A stretch of DNA of 64,000 nucleotides. It comes from JAFLCL01 sp039809495 (GTDB lineage Bacteria; Myxococcota_A; Polyangia; Polyangiales; Sandaracinaceae). The notes beneath the pieces are model-generated. The model searched no databases, was not told where the DNA came from, and worked only from the letters and a program-made list of their open reading frames with translations. The position numbers and the translations under genes were made by a program. Below, one piece after another: positions 34,461-43,394 of this stretch (position 1 is its first letter; every line of letters begins with the position of its first letter). Location of the stretch: NCBI GenBank assembly GCA_039809495.1, contig JBDHVC010000005.1, positions 62,001 through 126,000 of the forward strand. Reading direction: 5' to 3'.

Positions 34461-36233
34461 ATGAGCGGCGCTCGAGCCTCGACGAATTGGACGGCTCGCC
34501 TCCTCGGGGTCGGCGCGCTCGTCTCGCTCGCGCTCGGCGGCGCGGCGCTCGCCGACGCGGTCGTGCTCCACGAGTACGTCCCGAACCTCGGGGCGGACGA
34601 GGGCTCCTCGCTCGTCTCGAACCGGAGCGCCGAGCCCGCGGCGATCGTCTACGCGGGCGAGCTCCTGCACGCGCCGAGCGACGGCCCCCCGACGTCGAGC
34701 GAGCGCGTGATCGAGGCGAGCCCGGCCTCGAGCGAGAGCTCCCCCGACGACGCCTCGTCGCTCGCGTCCTTCGCGCCCGATCGCGTGACGGCGCTCCACG
34801 GCGCCGTGCCCTACTTCGAGGTGTTCACGCCGGCGATCGCCCCCTACAAGCGGGTGAGCGCGCTCGACGCCGTCTCGCTCGGCCCGGGCTCGGTGCCGAT
34901 CCTCGTCGTGGGCCACCCGCACCGCGAGCGCGTGGCGATCGAGGGGCCCGGGACCGCGCCGCCCGATGGGCGGATGCGCGATCGCTTCTGGGGCTCGGTC
35001 GTCCTCGACTTCACGTCGGGCCGCGAGGTGCCCTTCCCGTCCGTCTCGCCCGAGTCGCGGCTGCTCTCGCTCCGCACCAACCCCGAGGTCCCGCTCCACC
35101 TCGAGCGCGACGGGTCCGGCAATTTCTTCGCGGTGCTCGAGCCCCGCGCGAGCGCGACGCAGACGCGGGTCGTCTTTCTGACCGACGCGCCGCGGTCCTA
35201 CTTCGGCTTCCAAGCGAACCAGCGCTTCCCAGCCGTCCGCGCCGACGCGCTCGGCGGCGAGGTCGCTCCGCTCCCGCCCTCGGTGCTGCGCGATGCGAAC
35301 CTCTTCGCGCGCGAGCTCGGCCTCTCTCGCGAGAGCCGCTTCGGCGAGGCGCTCGGCACGCTCGTGCGTCACTTCCGCTCGTTCGTCGAGAGCGACACGC
35401 CGCCCTCGGACACGGGGAACGTCTACCTCGACCTCGCGCGCGGGATGCTCGGCGTCTGTCGGCATCGCGCCTACGCGTTCGTCATCACCGCGAGCGCGCT
35501 CGGCATCTCGTCGCGCTTCGTGAGCAACGAGGCGCACGCGTGGGTCGAGGTCCACCTCCCCGAGCACGGGGGCTGGCTGCGGATCGACCTCGGCGGCTCG
35601 GCCGGCGGGCTCGATCCGCGCAACGTCGAGCAGGGGCCGAGCTACGACGCCCACCTCGCGGATCCCTTCCCCCGCCCCCCCGAGTACCAGGAGGCCCTCG
35701 CGCGGGCGGCGGCCTCGAACCCATCGAGCGGAGGCGGCGCGAGCGGAGGCGGCGCGAGCGGAGGCGGCGCGGGCGGAGGCGGCGCCAGCGGGGGCGGCGC
35801 GAGCCCTCGATCCTCCGGAGCGACGGGCGCGTCGGGCCCTCCGGCCGGCGCGACCTCCGCCGACGAGGCGAGCGTCGAGCGCGACGACGGCTCGCCCAGC
35901 CGCCCCGAGCACCTGACCGACGATCCGAGCGGCTCGGGCCCTCGGAGCGCGGTCCGGCTCGCGGTGGCGCACGCCTCGGCCGAGGTCTTCCGCGGGCAGA
36001 CCCTCGAGGTGAGCGGGAGCGCGACGAGCGAGGGCCACCCCGCCGCGGGCCTGCGCGTCGAGATCGTCCTCGTCGAGGAGGCCCGCGAGCGGCTGCTCGG
36101 CGCGAGCGTGACGAGCGAGGGCGGCGTGTTCCATGGCGTCTTCGGCGTGCCGCCCGACGTCGCCACCGGGCCCCACCACCTCGTCGTCCGCACGCCCGGC
36201 GACGCGCGCTACCTCGCCGCCGTCGCGGACTGA
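34461..36233 (+). CDS. Secreted transglutaminase-like protein with Gly-rich linker and Ig-like end
   Basis: A 590-residue exported protein with an N-terminal hydrophobic signal (VGALVSLALGGAALADA). Residues about 260-400 form a transglutaminase-like core: Cys332 in MLGVCRHRAYAF, His near 359 in NEAHAWVEVHLP and Asp near 376 in WLRIDLGG give the Cys-His-Asp triad of this papain-like fold. A GGGAS repeat linker (about 422-448) then joins a C-terminal beta-sandwich-like domain (about 500-590) with a bacterial Ig-like look. Enzymes of this superfamily act as proteases or cross-linkers; here an envelope protein substrate is likely. Alone in its transcription unit. Confidence 0.75.
   Translation: MSGARASTNWTARLLGVGALVSLALGGAALADAVVLHEYVPNLGADEGSSLVSNRSAEPAAIVYAGELLHAPSDGPPTSSERVIEASPASSESSPDDASSLASFAPDRVTALHGAVPYFEVFTPAIAPYKRVSALDAVSLGPGSVPILVVGHPHRERVAIEGPGTAPPDGRMRDRFWGSVVLDFTSGREVPFPSVSPESRLLSLRTNPEVPLHLERDGSGNFFAVLEPRASATQTRVVFLTDAPRSYFGFQANQRFPAVRADALGGEVAPLPPSVLRDANLFARELGLSRESRFGEALGTLVRHFRSFVESDTPPSDTGNVYLDLARGMLGVCRHRAYAFVITASALGISSRFVSNEAHAWVEVHLPEHGGWLRIDLGGSAGGLDPRNVEQGPSYDAHLADPFPRPPEYQEALARAAASNPSSGGGASGGGASGGGAGGGGASGGGASPRSSGATGASGPPAGATSADEASVERDDGSPSRPEHLTDDPSGSGPRSAVRLAVAHASAEVFRGQTLEVSGSATSEGHPAAGLRVEIVLVEEARERLLGASVTSEGGVFHGVFGVPPDVATGPHHLVVRTPGDARYLAAVAD
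35726..35803. repeat. In-frame 15-bp repeat encoding Gly-Gly-Gly-Ala-Ser units
   Basis: Five near-identical copies of GAGCGGAGGCGGCGC lie in the transglutaminase-like gene and encode a flexible glycine linker between its enzyme and C-terminal domains. Confidence 0.85.
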
Positions 36234-36358
36234 TCCGCGCCTCTCCAGCTCGCCCGCGGAGCGCGTGGACCGCGCCGATCCGTGCTACCCCTCGCGCGCT
36301 CGCGCGCTCCTCGCGTCCCGCACCGGCGAGGGCCCGCGCTTCGACGAGAGAGGTCTCC

Positions 36359-37705
36359 ATGTCGCGCATCCATCGCTCGCTCCCCCCTGCCGGCACCCGC
36401 ATCGGCCTCGCGTTCTCGGGCGGCCTCGACACACGCTGCGCCGTCGCGTGGATGCAGAAGAAGGGCCTCGAGGTCTACGCGTACACGGCCGATCTCGCGC
36501 AGCCGGACGAGAAGGATCCCGCGGAGATCCCGCCCGTCGCGCTCCAGCACGGCGCGAAGGTGGCGCGCCTGCTCGACTGCCGCGAGGCGATGGTGCGCGA
36601 GGGCCTCATCGCGATCCAGTGCGGCGCCTTCCACCTCGGCGTGGGCGGTAAGAAGTACTTCAACACGACGCCACTCGGCCGCGCCGTGACGACGACGGCC
36701 ATCGTGCGCGCGATGAAGAGCGACGACGTGCACGTCTTCGGCGACGGCTCGACGCACAAGGGCAACGACATTCAGCGCTTCTACCGCTACGGGATCTTCG
36801 TGAACCCCGCGCTCAAGATCTACAAGCCCTGGCTCGATCGCGCGTTCGTCGAGGAGCTCGGGGGCCGCAAGGAGATGAGCGAATTCCTCGAGGCGGCGGG
36901 CCTCCCCTACAAGATGGGCAAGGAGAAGGCGTACTCGACGGACTCGAACGTCCTCGGCGCGACGCACGAGGCGAAGGATCTCGAGCGCCTCGACGTCGGC
37001 ATGAAGATCGTCGAGCCGATCATGGGCGTCGCGCACTGGAAGAAGGACGTCGCGATCGAGCCGGAGGTCGTCGAGCTCGAGTTCGCCGAGGGCGTGCCCG
37101 TGAAGATCGGCGGCAAGACGTTCCCCTCGATCGTCGAGCTCTTCCTCGAGTGCAACGCCATCGGCGGCCGCCACGGCCTCGGGATGAGCGATCAGATCGA
37201 GAACCGCGTCATCGACGCGAAGAGCCGCGGCATCTACGAGGCGCCCGGCATGGCTCTCCTCCACGTCGCCTACGAGCGCCTGCTCTCGGCGATCCACAAC
37301 GAGGCGACGACCGACCAGTACTTCACCCTGGGCCGCCGCCTCGGGCGCCTCCTCTACGAGGGGAAGTGGTTCGACCCCGAGGCCATGATGCTCAAGGACG
37401 CGCTCAGCCGCTGGGTCGCGACCAGCATCACCGGCAGCGTGACGCTCGAGCTGCGCCGCGGCGACGACTACACGATCCTCGAGACGCACGCCGCGTACAT
37501 GAGCTACGGCCCCGACAAGCTCTCGATGGAGCGCGTCGAGGATCCCGCCTTCACGCCCGAGGACCGCATCGGCGCGCTCGAGCTCTTGAACCTCCCCGTG
37601 AGCGACAACCGCGCGCTCTTGCTCCACCACCTCGACGGCGTGAAGCGGCTCGCGCGGGGCGAGGACGTGAAGGCGCTCCCGATGACGCTCCCGATCGAGG
37701 AGTGA
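36359..37705 (+). CDS. argG: Argininosuccinate synthase
   Basis: A 448-residue enzyme that joins citrulline and aspartate with ATP to give argininosuccinate in arginine synthesis. The ATP-binding loop is AFSGGLDT near the N-terminus. GDGSTHKGNDIQRFYRYG, YSTDSNVLGATHEAKDLE and GIYEAPGMALLHVAYERL mark the long, E. coli-like ArgG branch rather than the shorter common form. No argH or other arg gene is adjacent. Start at ATG 36359 gives the standard N-terminus; the much longer frame upstream overlaps the transglutaminase gene and is rejected. Confidence 0.97.
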   Translation: MSRIHRSLPPAGTRIGLAFSGGLDTRCAVAWMQKKGLEVYAYTADLAQPDEKDPAEIPPVALQHGAKVARLLDCREAMVREGLIAIQCGAFHLGVGGKKYFNTTPLGRAVTTTAIVRAMKSDDVHVFGDGSTHKGNDIQRFYRYGIFVNPALKIYKPWLDRAFVEELGGRKEMSEFLEAAGLPYKMGKEKAYSTDSNVLGATHEAKDLERLDVGMKIVEPIMGVAHWKKDVAIEPEVVELEFAEGVPVKIGGKTFPSIVELFLECNAIGGRHGLGMSDQIENRVIDAKSRGIYEAPGMALLHVAYERLLSAIHNEATTDQYFTLGRRLGRLLYEGKWFDPEAMMLKDALSRWVATSITGSVTLELRRGDDYTILETHAAYMSYGPDKLSMERVEDPAFTPEDRIGALELLNLPVSDNRALLLHHLDGVKRLARGEDVKALPMTLPIEE

Positions 37706-37780
37706 CGGCGCCCCTCGCTCGAGCCCGCACGCCCCTCGCCCGAGGCCTAGGCCGGCTCGCGGAGCGCCCGGCCCGAGTGG

Positions 37781-37786
37781 TATCCT
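37781..37786 (+). promoter_or_regulatory. -10-like box (TATCCT) 6 bp before a start codon
   Basis: TATCCT preceded by a TGG triplet (extended -10 form) lies 6 bp before the ATG at 37793. The intervening CGAGGG is too close to the ATG to act as a Shine-Dalgarno site. No -35 match was found. Confidence 0.35.
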
Positions 37787-37792
37787 CGAGGG

Positions 37793-39823
37793 ATGACGCG
37801 GTCGTGGCGATGGATCCCGGCGACGCTCGCGAGCTTGATCATCGCGCTCGGGCTCGGGTCGTGTGACGAGCCCGACGCGCCCGGCCCCACGCCCTCGATG
37901 CGCTTCGAGCTCGCGGGCGTGCCCTTCGCGGCCCCCTTCCCGAGCGAGCACCTGCGCCGCGACGACGGATCGATCGATCTCTCGGCGTACCGGCGCGAGC
38001 GCCCGACCATCGTGCGACAGGTCTTCGACGCGCTCACGCCGATGCGAGGCTTCGGGACGACGAGCGGCGTCGAGCTCGCCTTCGAGGACGCGATCGACAG
38101 GGCGGATCTGCCCACGGGCGTGGTCCAGAGCGACGACGCGCTCGTCCAGCTCGTCGTCGTCGATCCGCGCGACCCATCGCGGCTCGGCGAGCGCGCGCCG
38201 ATCCGCCTCTTCTTCCAAGAGGACGGAGGGCCCTTCGGCGGGACGAACGTCCTCACCGCGCTCCCGGTCCAAGGGATCCCGCTCCGCGCCGAGACGCTCT
38301 ACGCCCTCGTCGTCCTGCGCGGGATCCGAACGACGAGCGGCGCGCTCTTCGGGCGCGCTCCCGCCCTCGACGCGCTCGAGCGCCACGCGCGCCCCGACGG
38401 GCTCGGCGACGACGCCTGGCTCGCGTACCAGAGCGCCTACGAAGCGCTCGGCTCGGTCGGGATCGAGGCCCGCGCGGTGATCGGCATGGCCGTCTTTCGG
38501 ACGCAGGATCCCGTCGCCGGGATGCGCCGCGCCGTCGAGACGACCGATCGCGCCCTCGACCCGAGCGGGCCCTTCGAGCCGGCCGAGGTCTTCGACGACT
38601 ACTGCGTCTTTCGCACGACGATCGCGATGCCCGTCTACCAAGAGGGCGAGCCGCCGTACGCGAGCGCGGGCGGCGAGTGGCGCTGGGGTGAGCGCGGGCT
38701 CGAGCTCGATCACGAGGAGCAGGCGAACCTCGTCGTCACGCTGCCGCGGCGCCCCATGCCGGCGAGCGGGTTCCCGCTGACGGTGCTCATCCGCACCGGC
38801 GCCGGGGGCGATCGACCGCTCGTCGACCGCGGTCGCCACGCCGTCGCGCACGGGGAGGCCATCGAGCCCGGGACGGGGCCCGCGCGGGACTTCGCGCGGG
38901 TCGGGTGGGCGGGGCTCTCCGTCGATGGGCCGCACGGGGGCCTGCGCAACGTGACGGGCGGCGACGAACAGTTCCTCGTCTTCAACATCCAGAACCCCAC
39001 CGCGCTCCGCGACAACCTGCGACAGTCGGCGCTCGAGCTCGTGCTCCTCGCGCGCTCGCTCGATCGCTTCCGCGTCGACGCGACGAGCTGCCCGGGCCTC
39101 GAGGCGAGCGAGGTCCGCTTCGACGCCTCGCGCGTCGCCTTGCTCGGGCACTCGATGGGCGCGAGCATCGCGCCGCTCGCGGCCGCGTTCGAGCCGATCT
39201 ACCGGGGGCTCATCCTCTCGGGCGCCGGGGCGAGCTGGATCGAGAACATCCTCCACAAGGAGAGCCCGATCGCGACGCGGCCGCTCGCCGAGTCGCTGCT
39301 CGGCTACGGCCGGAGCGGGACGACCTTGACCGACGCGGATCCCATCCTGAACCGGCTCCAGTGGGCGGGTGAAGAGGCCGACGCGGCCGTCTACGCCGCG
39401 CTCCTCGGGCGCGACGCCGCCCCCGGCGACGCGCGCCATGTCCTCATGTTCCAGGGCATCGTCGACACCTACATCCCGCCTCAGGTCGCGAACGCGCTCA
39501 CGATCGCGCTCGGCATCGACGTCGCGGGGGACGTCATCGATCGGAGCGCGCCGCGGCTCACGGGGATCGAGTCGGTGCTCGACGTGCTCCCGCTGAGCGG
39601 CCGAGCCGACATCCCCTACCCGGCGCACGCGAACCTCGCGCTGCCCCTCCAGCGCGTGACGGCGATCCTCGCCCAGCACCCCGGCGACGACGTCGAGGAC
39701 GGGCACGAGGTGATGTGGCAGACCGAGCCACCGCGGGCGCAGATCCGCTGCTTCCTCGAGTCGTTCGACGACGACGCGCCCACCGTCGAGGCCCCGAGCC
39801 TGGCCGCCGCCCTGTGCCCTTGA
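37793..39823 (+). CDS. Lipase/esterase-like alpha/beta-hydrolase lipoprotein
   Basis: A 676-residue exported lipoprotein (GLGSCDEP, Cys24). The N-terminal 330 residues are beta-rich and may be a binding domain, as in VolA/Pla-type surface lipases. The C-terminal part is an alpha/beta-hydrolase: the nucleophile elbow is LLGHSMGAS (Ser in GHSMG), a likely acid residue is in FQGIVDTYIPP and a likely His is in DGHEVMW. A lipase or esterase working at the cell surface is the best guess; the substrate is unknown. Single gene between argG and the rpmH cluster. Confidence 0.78.
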   Translation: MTRSWRWIPATLASLIIALGLGSCDEPDAPGPTPSMRFELAGVPFAAPFPSEHLRRDDGSIDLSAYRRERPTIVRQVFDALTPMRGFGTTSGVELAFEDAIDRADLPTGVVQSDDALVQLVVVDPRDPSRLGERAPIRLFFQEDGGPFGGTNVLTALPVQGIPLRAETLYALVVLRGIRTTSGALFGRAPALDALERHARPDGLGDDAWLAYQSAYEALGSVGIEARAVIGMAVFRTQDPVAGMRRAVETTDRALDPSGPFEPAEVFDDYCVFRTTIAMPVYQEGEPPYASAGGEWRWGERGLELDHEEQANLVVTLPRRPMPASGFPLTVLIRTGAGGDRPLVDRGRHAVAHGEAIEPGTGPARDFARVGWAGLSVDGPHGGLRNVTGGDEQFLVFNIQNPTALRDNLRQSALELVLLARSLDRFRVDATSCPGLEASEVRFDASRVALLGHSMGASIAPLAAAFEPIYRGLILSGAGASWIENILHKESPIATRPLAESLLGYGRSGTTLTDADPILNRLQWAGEEADAAVYAALLGRDAAPGDARHVLMFQGIVDTYIPPQVANALTIALGIDVAGDVIDRSAPRLTGIESVLDVLPLSGRADIPYPAHANLALPLQRVTAILAQHPGDDVEDGHEVMWQTEPPRAQIRCFLESFDDDAPTVEAPSLAAALCP

Positions 39824-39835
39824 GAGGGATCGACC

Positions 39836-39864
39836 TTGACGCCGCGAAGAGCGCGTGCTTGATT
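39836..39864 (+). promoter_or_regulatory. Promoter of the rpmH cluster
   Basis: TTGACG at 39836-39841 and TTGATT at 39859-39864 are 17 bp apart, with TGC directly before the -10 box (extended -10 form). It drives rpmH at 39917, whose GGAGG site is at 39906-39910. Confidence 0.55.
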
Positions 39865-39916
39865 GCGCGCCCTTTCCGCAGTCTGCCCTCGCAGCTGCCG
39901 TCCTCGGAGGCTCCTC

Positions 39917-40066
39917 GTGAAGCGCACCTACCAACCCCACCGCACGCGCCGCATCCGCACGCACGGCTTTCGCGCGCGCATGGCGTCGGCCAACGGCCGC
40001 AAGGTCCTCTCTCGCCGTCGCGCGAAGGGGCGCCATCGCCTGGCGCCGACGACCTACAAGAAGTGA
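39917..40066 (+). CDS. rpmH: 50S ribosomal protein L34
   Basis: A 49-residue, highly basic protein of the large ribosomal subunit. KRTYQPHRTRRIRTHGFRAR and NGRKVLSRRRAKGRHRL are the hallmark L34 sequence. Start at GTG 39917, with GGAGG 6 bp upstream; the longer frame from 39863 is not supported. In most bacteria rpmH is next to dnaA at the origin; here the upstream neighbour is a hydrolase gene instead. A strong hairpin with a T-rich tail follows at 40094-40126, so rpmH may be made in excess of rnpA. Confidence 0.98.
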   Translation: MKRTYQPHRTRRIRTHGFRARMASANGRKVLSRRRAKGRHRLAPTTYKK

Positions 40067-40093
40067 TCCTCGCCGCTGCCTCGGCGTGAGCTC

Positions 40094-40126
40094 GGCCCGC
40101 GCGCGCAAGCGCCGCGGGCCTTTCTT
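40094..40126 (+). terminator. Intrinsic terminator/attenuator between rpmH and rnpA
   Basis: GGCCCGCG (40094-40101) and CGCGGGCC (40113-40120) form a perfect 8-bp stem whose loop can itself pair. It is followed at once by TTTCTT. It is the clearest intrinsic terminator in the window. It lies inside the N-terminal extension offered by the longer rnpA frame (start 40086), which argues for the shorter rnpA start. Confidence 0.7.
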
Positions 40127-40169
40127 CGTTCGAGGCGGCGACCGATCCGCCTCGCGCCGCGTCCTCGCC

Positions 40170-40544
40170 ATGGTCGCTCGCCTCACCCTCCGCCCCCACG
40201 ATCGGCTCAAGCGACGCGCCGACTACCTCCGCGCGCAGGCGAGCGGGCGCAAGCACCACACGCGGCACTTCCTCATCGTGGTGCTCGCCCGCGAGCCCGG
40301 CGCGGGCGCCCGGATCGGCGTCACCGTGACGAAGAGGGTCGGCAACGCGGTCGCGCGAAATCGCGTGAAGCGGCTCGTCCGGGAGCTCTTCCGCCGCGAG
40401 CGGGAGCGCTTCCCGCCGGACGCGGACATCGTCTTCATCGCCAAGGACGGCGCCCCCGAATTGCGCTACGACGACCTCCTCGCCGAGGTCGCCGCCCGCT
40501 TCAGCCCCCCGAGCCGTCCGCGCCCTCGAGCGGAGCAGCCATGA
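40170..40544 (+). CDS. rnpA: Ribonuclease P protein component
   Basis: A 124-residue basic protein that assists the RNase P RNA in maturing the 5' ends of tRNAs. It opens with TLRPHDRLKRRADYLRAQ and holds the family signature RIGVTVTKRVGNAVARNRVKRLVRE. The frame opens earlier at GTG 40086, but that stretch contains the rpmH terminator hairpin and lacks homology, so ATG 40170 is preferred. It overlaps yidD by 4 bp (ATGA). Confidence 0.94.
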   Translation: MVARLTLRPHDRLKRRADYLRAQASGRKHHTRHFLIVVLAREPGAGARIGVTVTKRVGNAVARNRVKRLVRELFRRERERFPPDADIVFIAKDGAPELRYDDLLAEVAARFSPPSRPRPRAEQP

Positions 40545-40924
40545 TCGCGAAGCTCCTCGTCCTGCTCATCCGAGGCTACTGGTGGACGCTCTCGCCGCTC
40601 ATCGGCCAGGTGTGCCGCTTCGAGCCGAGCTGCTCGCGCTACACCGCCATCGCGATCGAGCGCCACGGCGCGCTCCGCGGCTCCTGGCTCGGCTTCACGC
40701 GCGTCTGCAGGTGTCACCCCTTCCACGCGGGAGGCTACGATCCGCCGCCGCCGCGACGCGGGATGGAGGCGAGCGCGCGAGGCGGGCTCCCGCTCGCGCT
40801 CCCGGGGCTCTCGCTCGGCGAAGCGAGGGAAAATCACGAGGTGGGCGTGCATCCGCCCCGAGTTTCGGCCAATCTCGCGCCGCCCGATCGGGCCGAGCCC
40901 CGATCCCACCGCCAAGCTCCGTGA
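40541..40924 (+). CDS. yidD: Membrane protein insertion factor YidD, with extra C-terminal tail
   Basis: A 127-residue protein. The family part (1-75) has GYWWTLSPLIGQVCRFEPSC, CSRYTAIAIERHGALRGSW and RVCRCHPFHAGGYDPPP, with an amphipathic first helix and conserved Cys residues; it assists YidC in membrane protein insertion. The last 50 residues are not part of the usual family and read as low-complexity, Pro/Arg-rich sequence, so either the tail is lineage-specific or an expected stop was lost. Starts in the ATGA overlap with rnpA. Confidence 0.92.
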   Translation: MIAKLLVLLIRGYWWTLSPLIGQVCRFEPSCSRYTAIAIERHGALRGSWLGFTRVCRCHPFHAGGYDPPPPRRGMEASARGGLPLALPGLSLGEARENHEVGVHPPRVSANLAPPDRAEPRSHRQAP

Positions 40925-40971
40925 CGCTCGGCTCGTCGCCGCGCGAGCCCCCCGATCGATCCAAGGACCGC

Positions 40972-42750
40972 ATGCCCGAGCCCCAGGGACAGCCCCCCGA
41001 GAATCGCTCGTCGCTCTCATCCATCCTCCTCATCGCGAGCGCGATGTTCGCGGTGTACTACGGCTTCACCCACTTCTTTCGGGAGACGCCGCCACCCGAG
41101 GAGCACCCCGAGAGCGCGAGCGCCGAGGGGCCACCGTCCGCAGCGGAGCAAGCGAGGATCGAGGAGCGCCGGCGCAGCAGAGCGGATCGCGGGCGCACGG
41201 GGACGATCCACACCGATCACTTCGAGGCGACGATCGACAACCTCGGCGCGGGCATCGTCTCGCTCCGGCTCCTCGATCCGCGCTTCCGCAGCGAGCAGAC
41301 GGGCGAGCAAGAGGAGCTGGTCACGACCGAGCTCGAGGACTACCGCCCGCTGCGCGTCTCGGTGCCGGGCGTCGAGATCCCGCCCGACGCCGTCTGGTCG
41401 CTCACCCAGGAGAGCGAGCGCTCCGTCGTGCTCTCGCTCGAGGCGGATCACCTGGAGATCCGCCGCCGCATCGCGGCGGGCGCGGGCCCCTATCAGCTCT
41501 GGCAGACGGTCGTGCTGCGCAACCACGACGCGCGCGCCCGCCGCCTGCGGCTCGAGGAGCACGCGTTCCACTACGTGACGCGGGCCCAGGAGCACGGCCC
41601 GCTGCCCTTCGGGCTCGGGGGGCGCTCGACCTTCATCGGGCAGGGGATCTGTCGGCACGACGGCGAGGTCGTCCGCAAGGCGCGCGCCGATCTCGCGACG
41701 GCGCACGGGTTCGGCGGCGCGATCGACTTCGTCGGCGTCGAGAACCAGTACTTCGCGCAGGTGCTCGCGCCCTCCGACGAGGCGGCCGAGCGCTGCGGGC
41801 TCTGGGCGCAAGATCGCTACCTCGGCACGGAGATCGACGGCACCCTCTTCGAGGCGCGCCTGCGCTACCCGGTCATCGAGATCCCGCCCGGCGGCGAGCA
41901 CATGACCCGCACGCTCGCCTTCTTCGGGCCCAAGGAGTGGGACGCGCTCCAGGTGGCCGGCCACTCGCTCCCGGAGGTCGTGAACCTCGGCACCTTCGCC
42001 GTCATCGCGCGGCAGTTCTCGCTCCTGCTCGCGTTCATCCAGCGCTACGTGGGCAACTGGGGCCTCGCGATCATCATCCTCACGATGCTGGTCCGGCTCG
42101 CGCTCTATCCGGTCATGGCGCGCCAGTTCCGCGCGTTCGCGCCGATGCGCAAGCTCAAGCCCGAGATGGACGCGATCAACGCGAAGTTCCCTGGCGACAT
42201 GGAGAAGCGCCAGGCCGCGATCATGGAGCTCTACAAGAAGCACGGCATCAACCCGGCCGCGCAGATGCTCGGCTGCCTGCCGGTGCTGCTCCAGATGCCC
42301 GTCTTCTTCGCGCTCTACACGTCGCTCCAGACGAACATCGAACTCTACCACCAGCCCTTCTACCTCTGGTGGCACGACCTCTCCGCGCCCGATCCCTACT
42401 TCAGCCTGCCGATCGGGCTCGCCGCGCTGATGCACGTGCAGCAGCGGCTCACGCCGACGCAGATGGAGCCGACGCAGCAGCGCGTGATGCTCTGGATGAT
42501 GCCCATCATGATGGGCGTCTTCATGCTCTTTCTCCCGTCGGGGCTCTGCCTCTACATGTTGACGAACAGCTCGCTCAGCATCACGCAGCAGCGCTTCAAC
42601 GAGTGGCGTTGGCAACGCGAAGAGGAAGAGAAGGCCGCTCGCGCGAGCGGCGCGACCGAGGGCAAGATCGACGACGCGCCATCCGCCGCGACGCGAGCGG
42701 AGAGCGCGCCAACCAAGAAGCCGAGCGTGAGGAGGCCGCCCCGTGGGTGA
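40972..42750 (+). CDS. yidC: Membrane protein insertase YidC
   Basis: A 592-residue insertase of the Gram-negative type. An N-terminal membrane helix (SSILLIASAMFAVYYGFTHF) is followed by a large periplasmic domain (about 65-350). The C-terminal five-helix insertase core has RYVGNWGLAIIILTMLVRLA, the QKH-like hydrophilic loop region with the ELYKKHGINPAAQMLGCLP block and MPIMMGVFMLFLPSGLCLYM. An AAGGA site lies 6 bp upstream of ATG 40972. The C-terminus is charged and binds ribosomes in relatives. It overlaps jag by 8 bp. Confidence 0.97.
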   Translation: MPEPQGQPPENRSSLSSILLIASAMFAVYYGFTHFFRETPPPEEHPESASAEGPPSAAEQARIEERRRSRADRGRTGTIHTDHFEATIDNLGAGIVSLRLLDPRFRSEQTGEQEELVTTELEDYRPLRVSVPGVEIPPDAVWSLTQESERSVVLSLEADHLEIRRRIAAGAGPYQLWQTVVLRNHDARARRLRLEEHAFHYVTRAQEHGPLPFGLGGRSTFIGQGICRHDGEVVRKARADLATAHGFGGAIDFVGVENQYFAQVLAPSDEAAERCGLWAQDRYLGTEIDGTLFEARLRYPVIEIPPGGEHMTRTLAFFGPKEWDALQVAGHSLPEVVNLGTFAVIARQFSLLLAFIQRYVGNWGLAIIILTMLVRLALYPVMARQFRAFAPMRKLKPEMDAINAKFPGDMEKRQAAIMELYKKHGINPAAQMLGCLPVLLQMPVFFALYTSLQTNIELYHQPFYLWWHDLSAPDPYFSLPIGLAALMHVQQRLTPTQMEPTQQRVMLWMMPIMMGVFMLFLPSGLCLYMLTNSSLSITQQRFNEWRWQREEEEKAARASGATEGKIDDAPSAATRAESAPTKKPSVRRPPRG

Positions 42751-43372
42751 CGACCGCAAGCAGAACGAGATGGAGGGCGCCCTGCTCTTCGACGACGAAG
42801 ACGAGGGCGGACAGGGACGTGAGGACGTCGGCGAGCCGGGCGACGGACGCGCCGAGGAGGCGATGGAGTTCCTCTCCGGCGTACTCCGGCGGATGGGGCT
42901 CGACGCGCGCGTGACCGTCCGCGAGGACGCGGAGCGGGTCGTCCTCGACGTCTCCGGCGAGGACTCGGGGCGCGTCATCGGCAAGAAGGGGATGACCCTC
43001 GACGCGCTCCAATTCCTCGCGAACAAGGTCGTCAACCGCTTCCCCGAGCGGCGCCGCTACATCATCGTGGACTCCGGCGACTACCGGGAGCGGCACGATC
43101 AGGGCCTCGTCAACCTCGCCAAGCGCGAGGCCAAGCGCGCGATCGACACTGGCCGCGTCGTCACGCTCGAGCCCATGCCCGCGCGCGACCGTCGGCTCAT
43201 CCACCTCTCGCTCGCGAAGCTCACCGGCGTCTCGACGCGATCGAACGGCGAGGGCCTCGCGCGACGCATCCAGATCATCCCGGCCCGACAGGGCTCGGGG
43301 GAAGGACAGGCCGAGCGTCGTGATCGAGGTCGCGGGCGGCGCTCGGGGCCGCGACGCGGCGACGACCACTGA
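42743..43372 (+). CDS. jag: RNA-binding protein Jag/KhpB (KH-R3H)
   Basis: A 209-residue protein. An acidic N-terminal stretch is followed by a helix with FLSGVLRRMGLDARVTV, a KH-II domain with the GxxG loop in RVIGKKGMTLDALQF, and an R3H domain with RDRRLIHLSLAKLTGV. The tail is Arg/Gly-rich. The Jag-N domain often found at the start is missing. Members bind RNA and act in cell-division and sRNA control in some bacteria. GTG start 42743 lies within the end of yidC, the usual arrangement of this cluster. Confidence 0.93.
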   Translation: MGDDRKQNEMEGALLFDDEDEGGQGREDVGEPGDGRAEEAMEFLSGVLRRMGLDARVTVREDAERVVLDVSGEDSGRVIGKKGMTLDALQFLANKVVNRFPERRRYIIVDSGDYRERHDQGLVNLAKREAKRAIDTGRVVTLEPMPARDRRLIHLSLAKLTGVSTRSNGEGLARRIQIIPARQGSGEGQAERRDRGRGRRSGPRRGDDH

Positions 43373-43394
43373 GCCTCGATCCACGGAGAACGCA

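Noticed and set aside
40086..40169. Longer rnpA N-terminus starting at GTG 40086
   Set aside because: The stretch contains the rpmH terminator hairpin and lacks similarity to the RNase P protein start, which fits ATG 40170.
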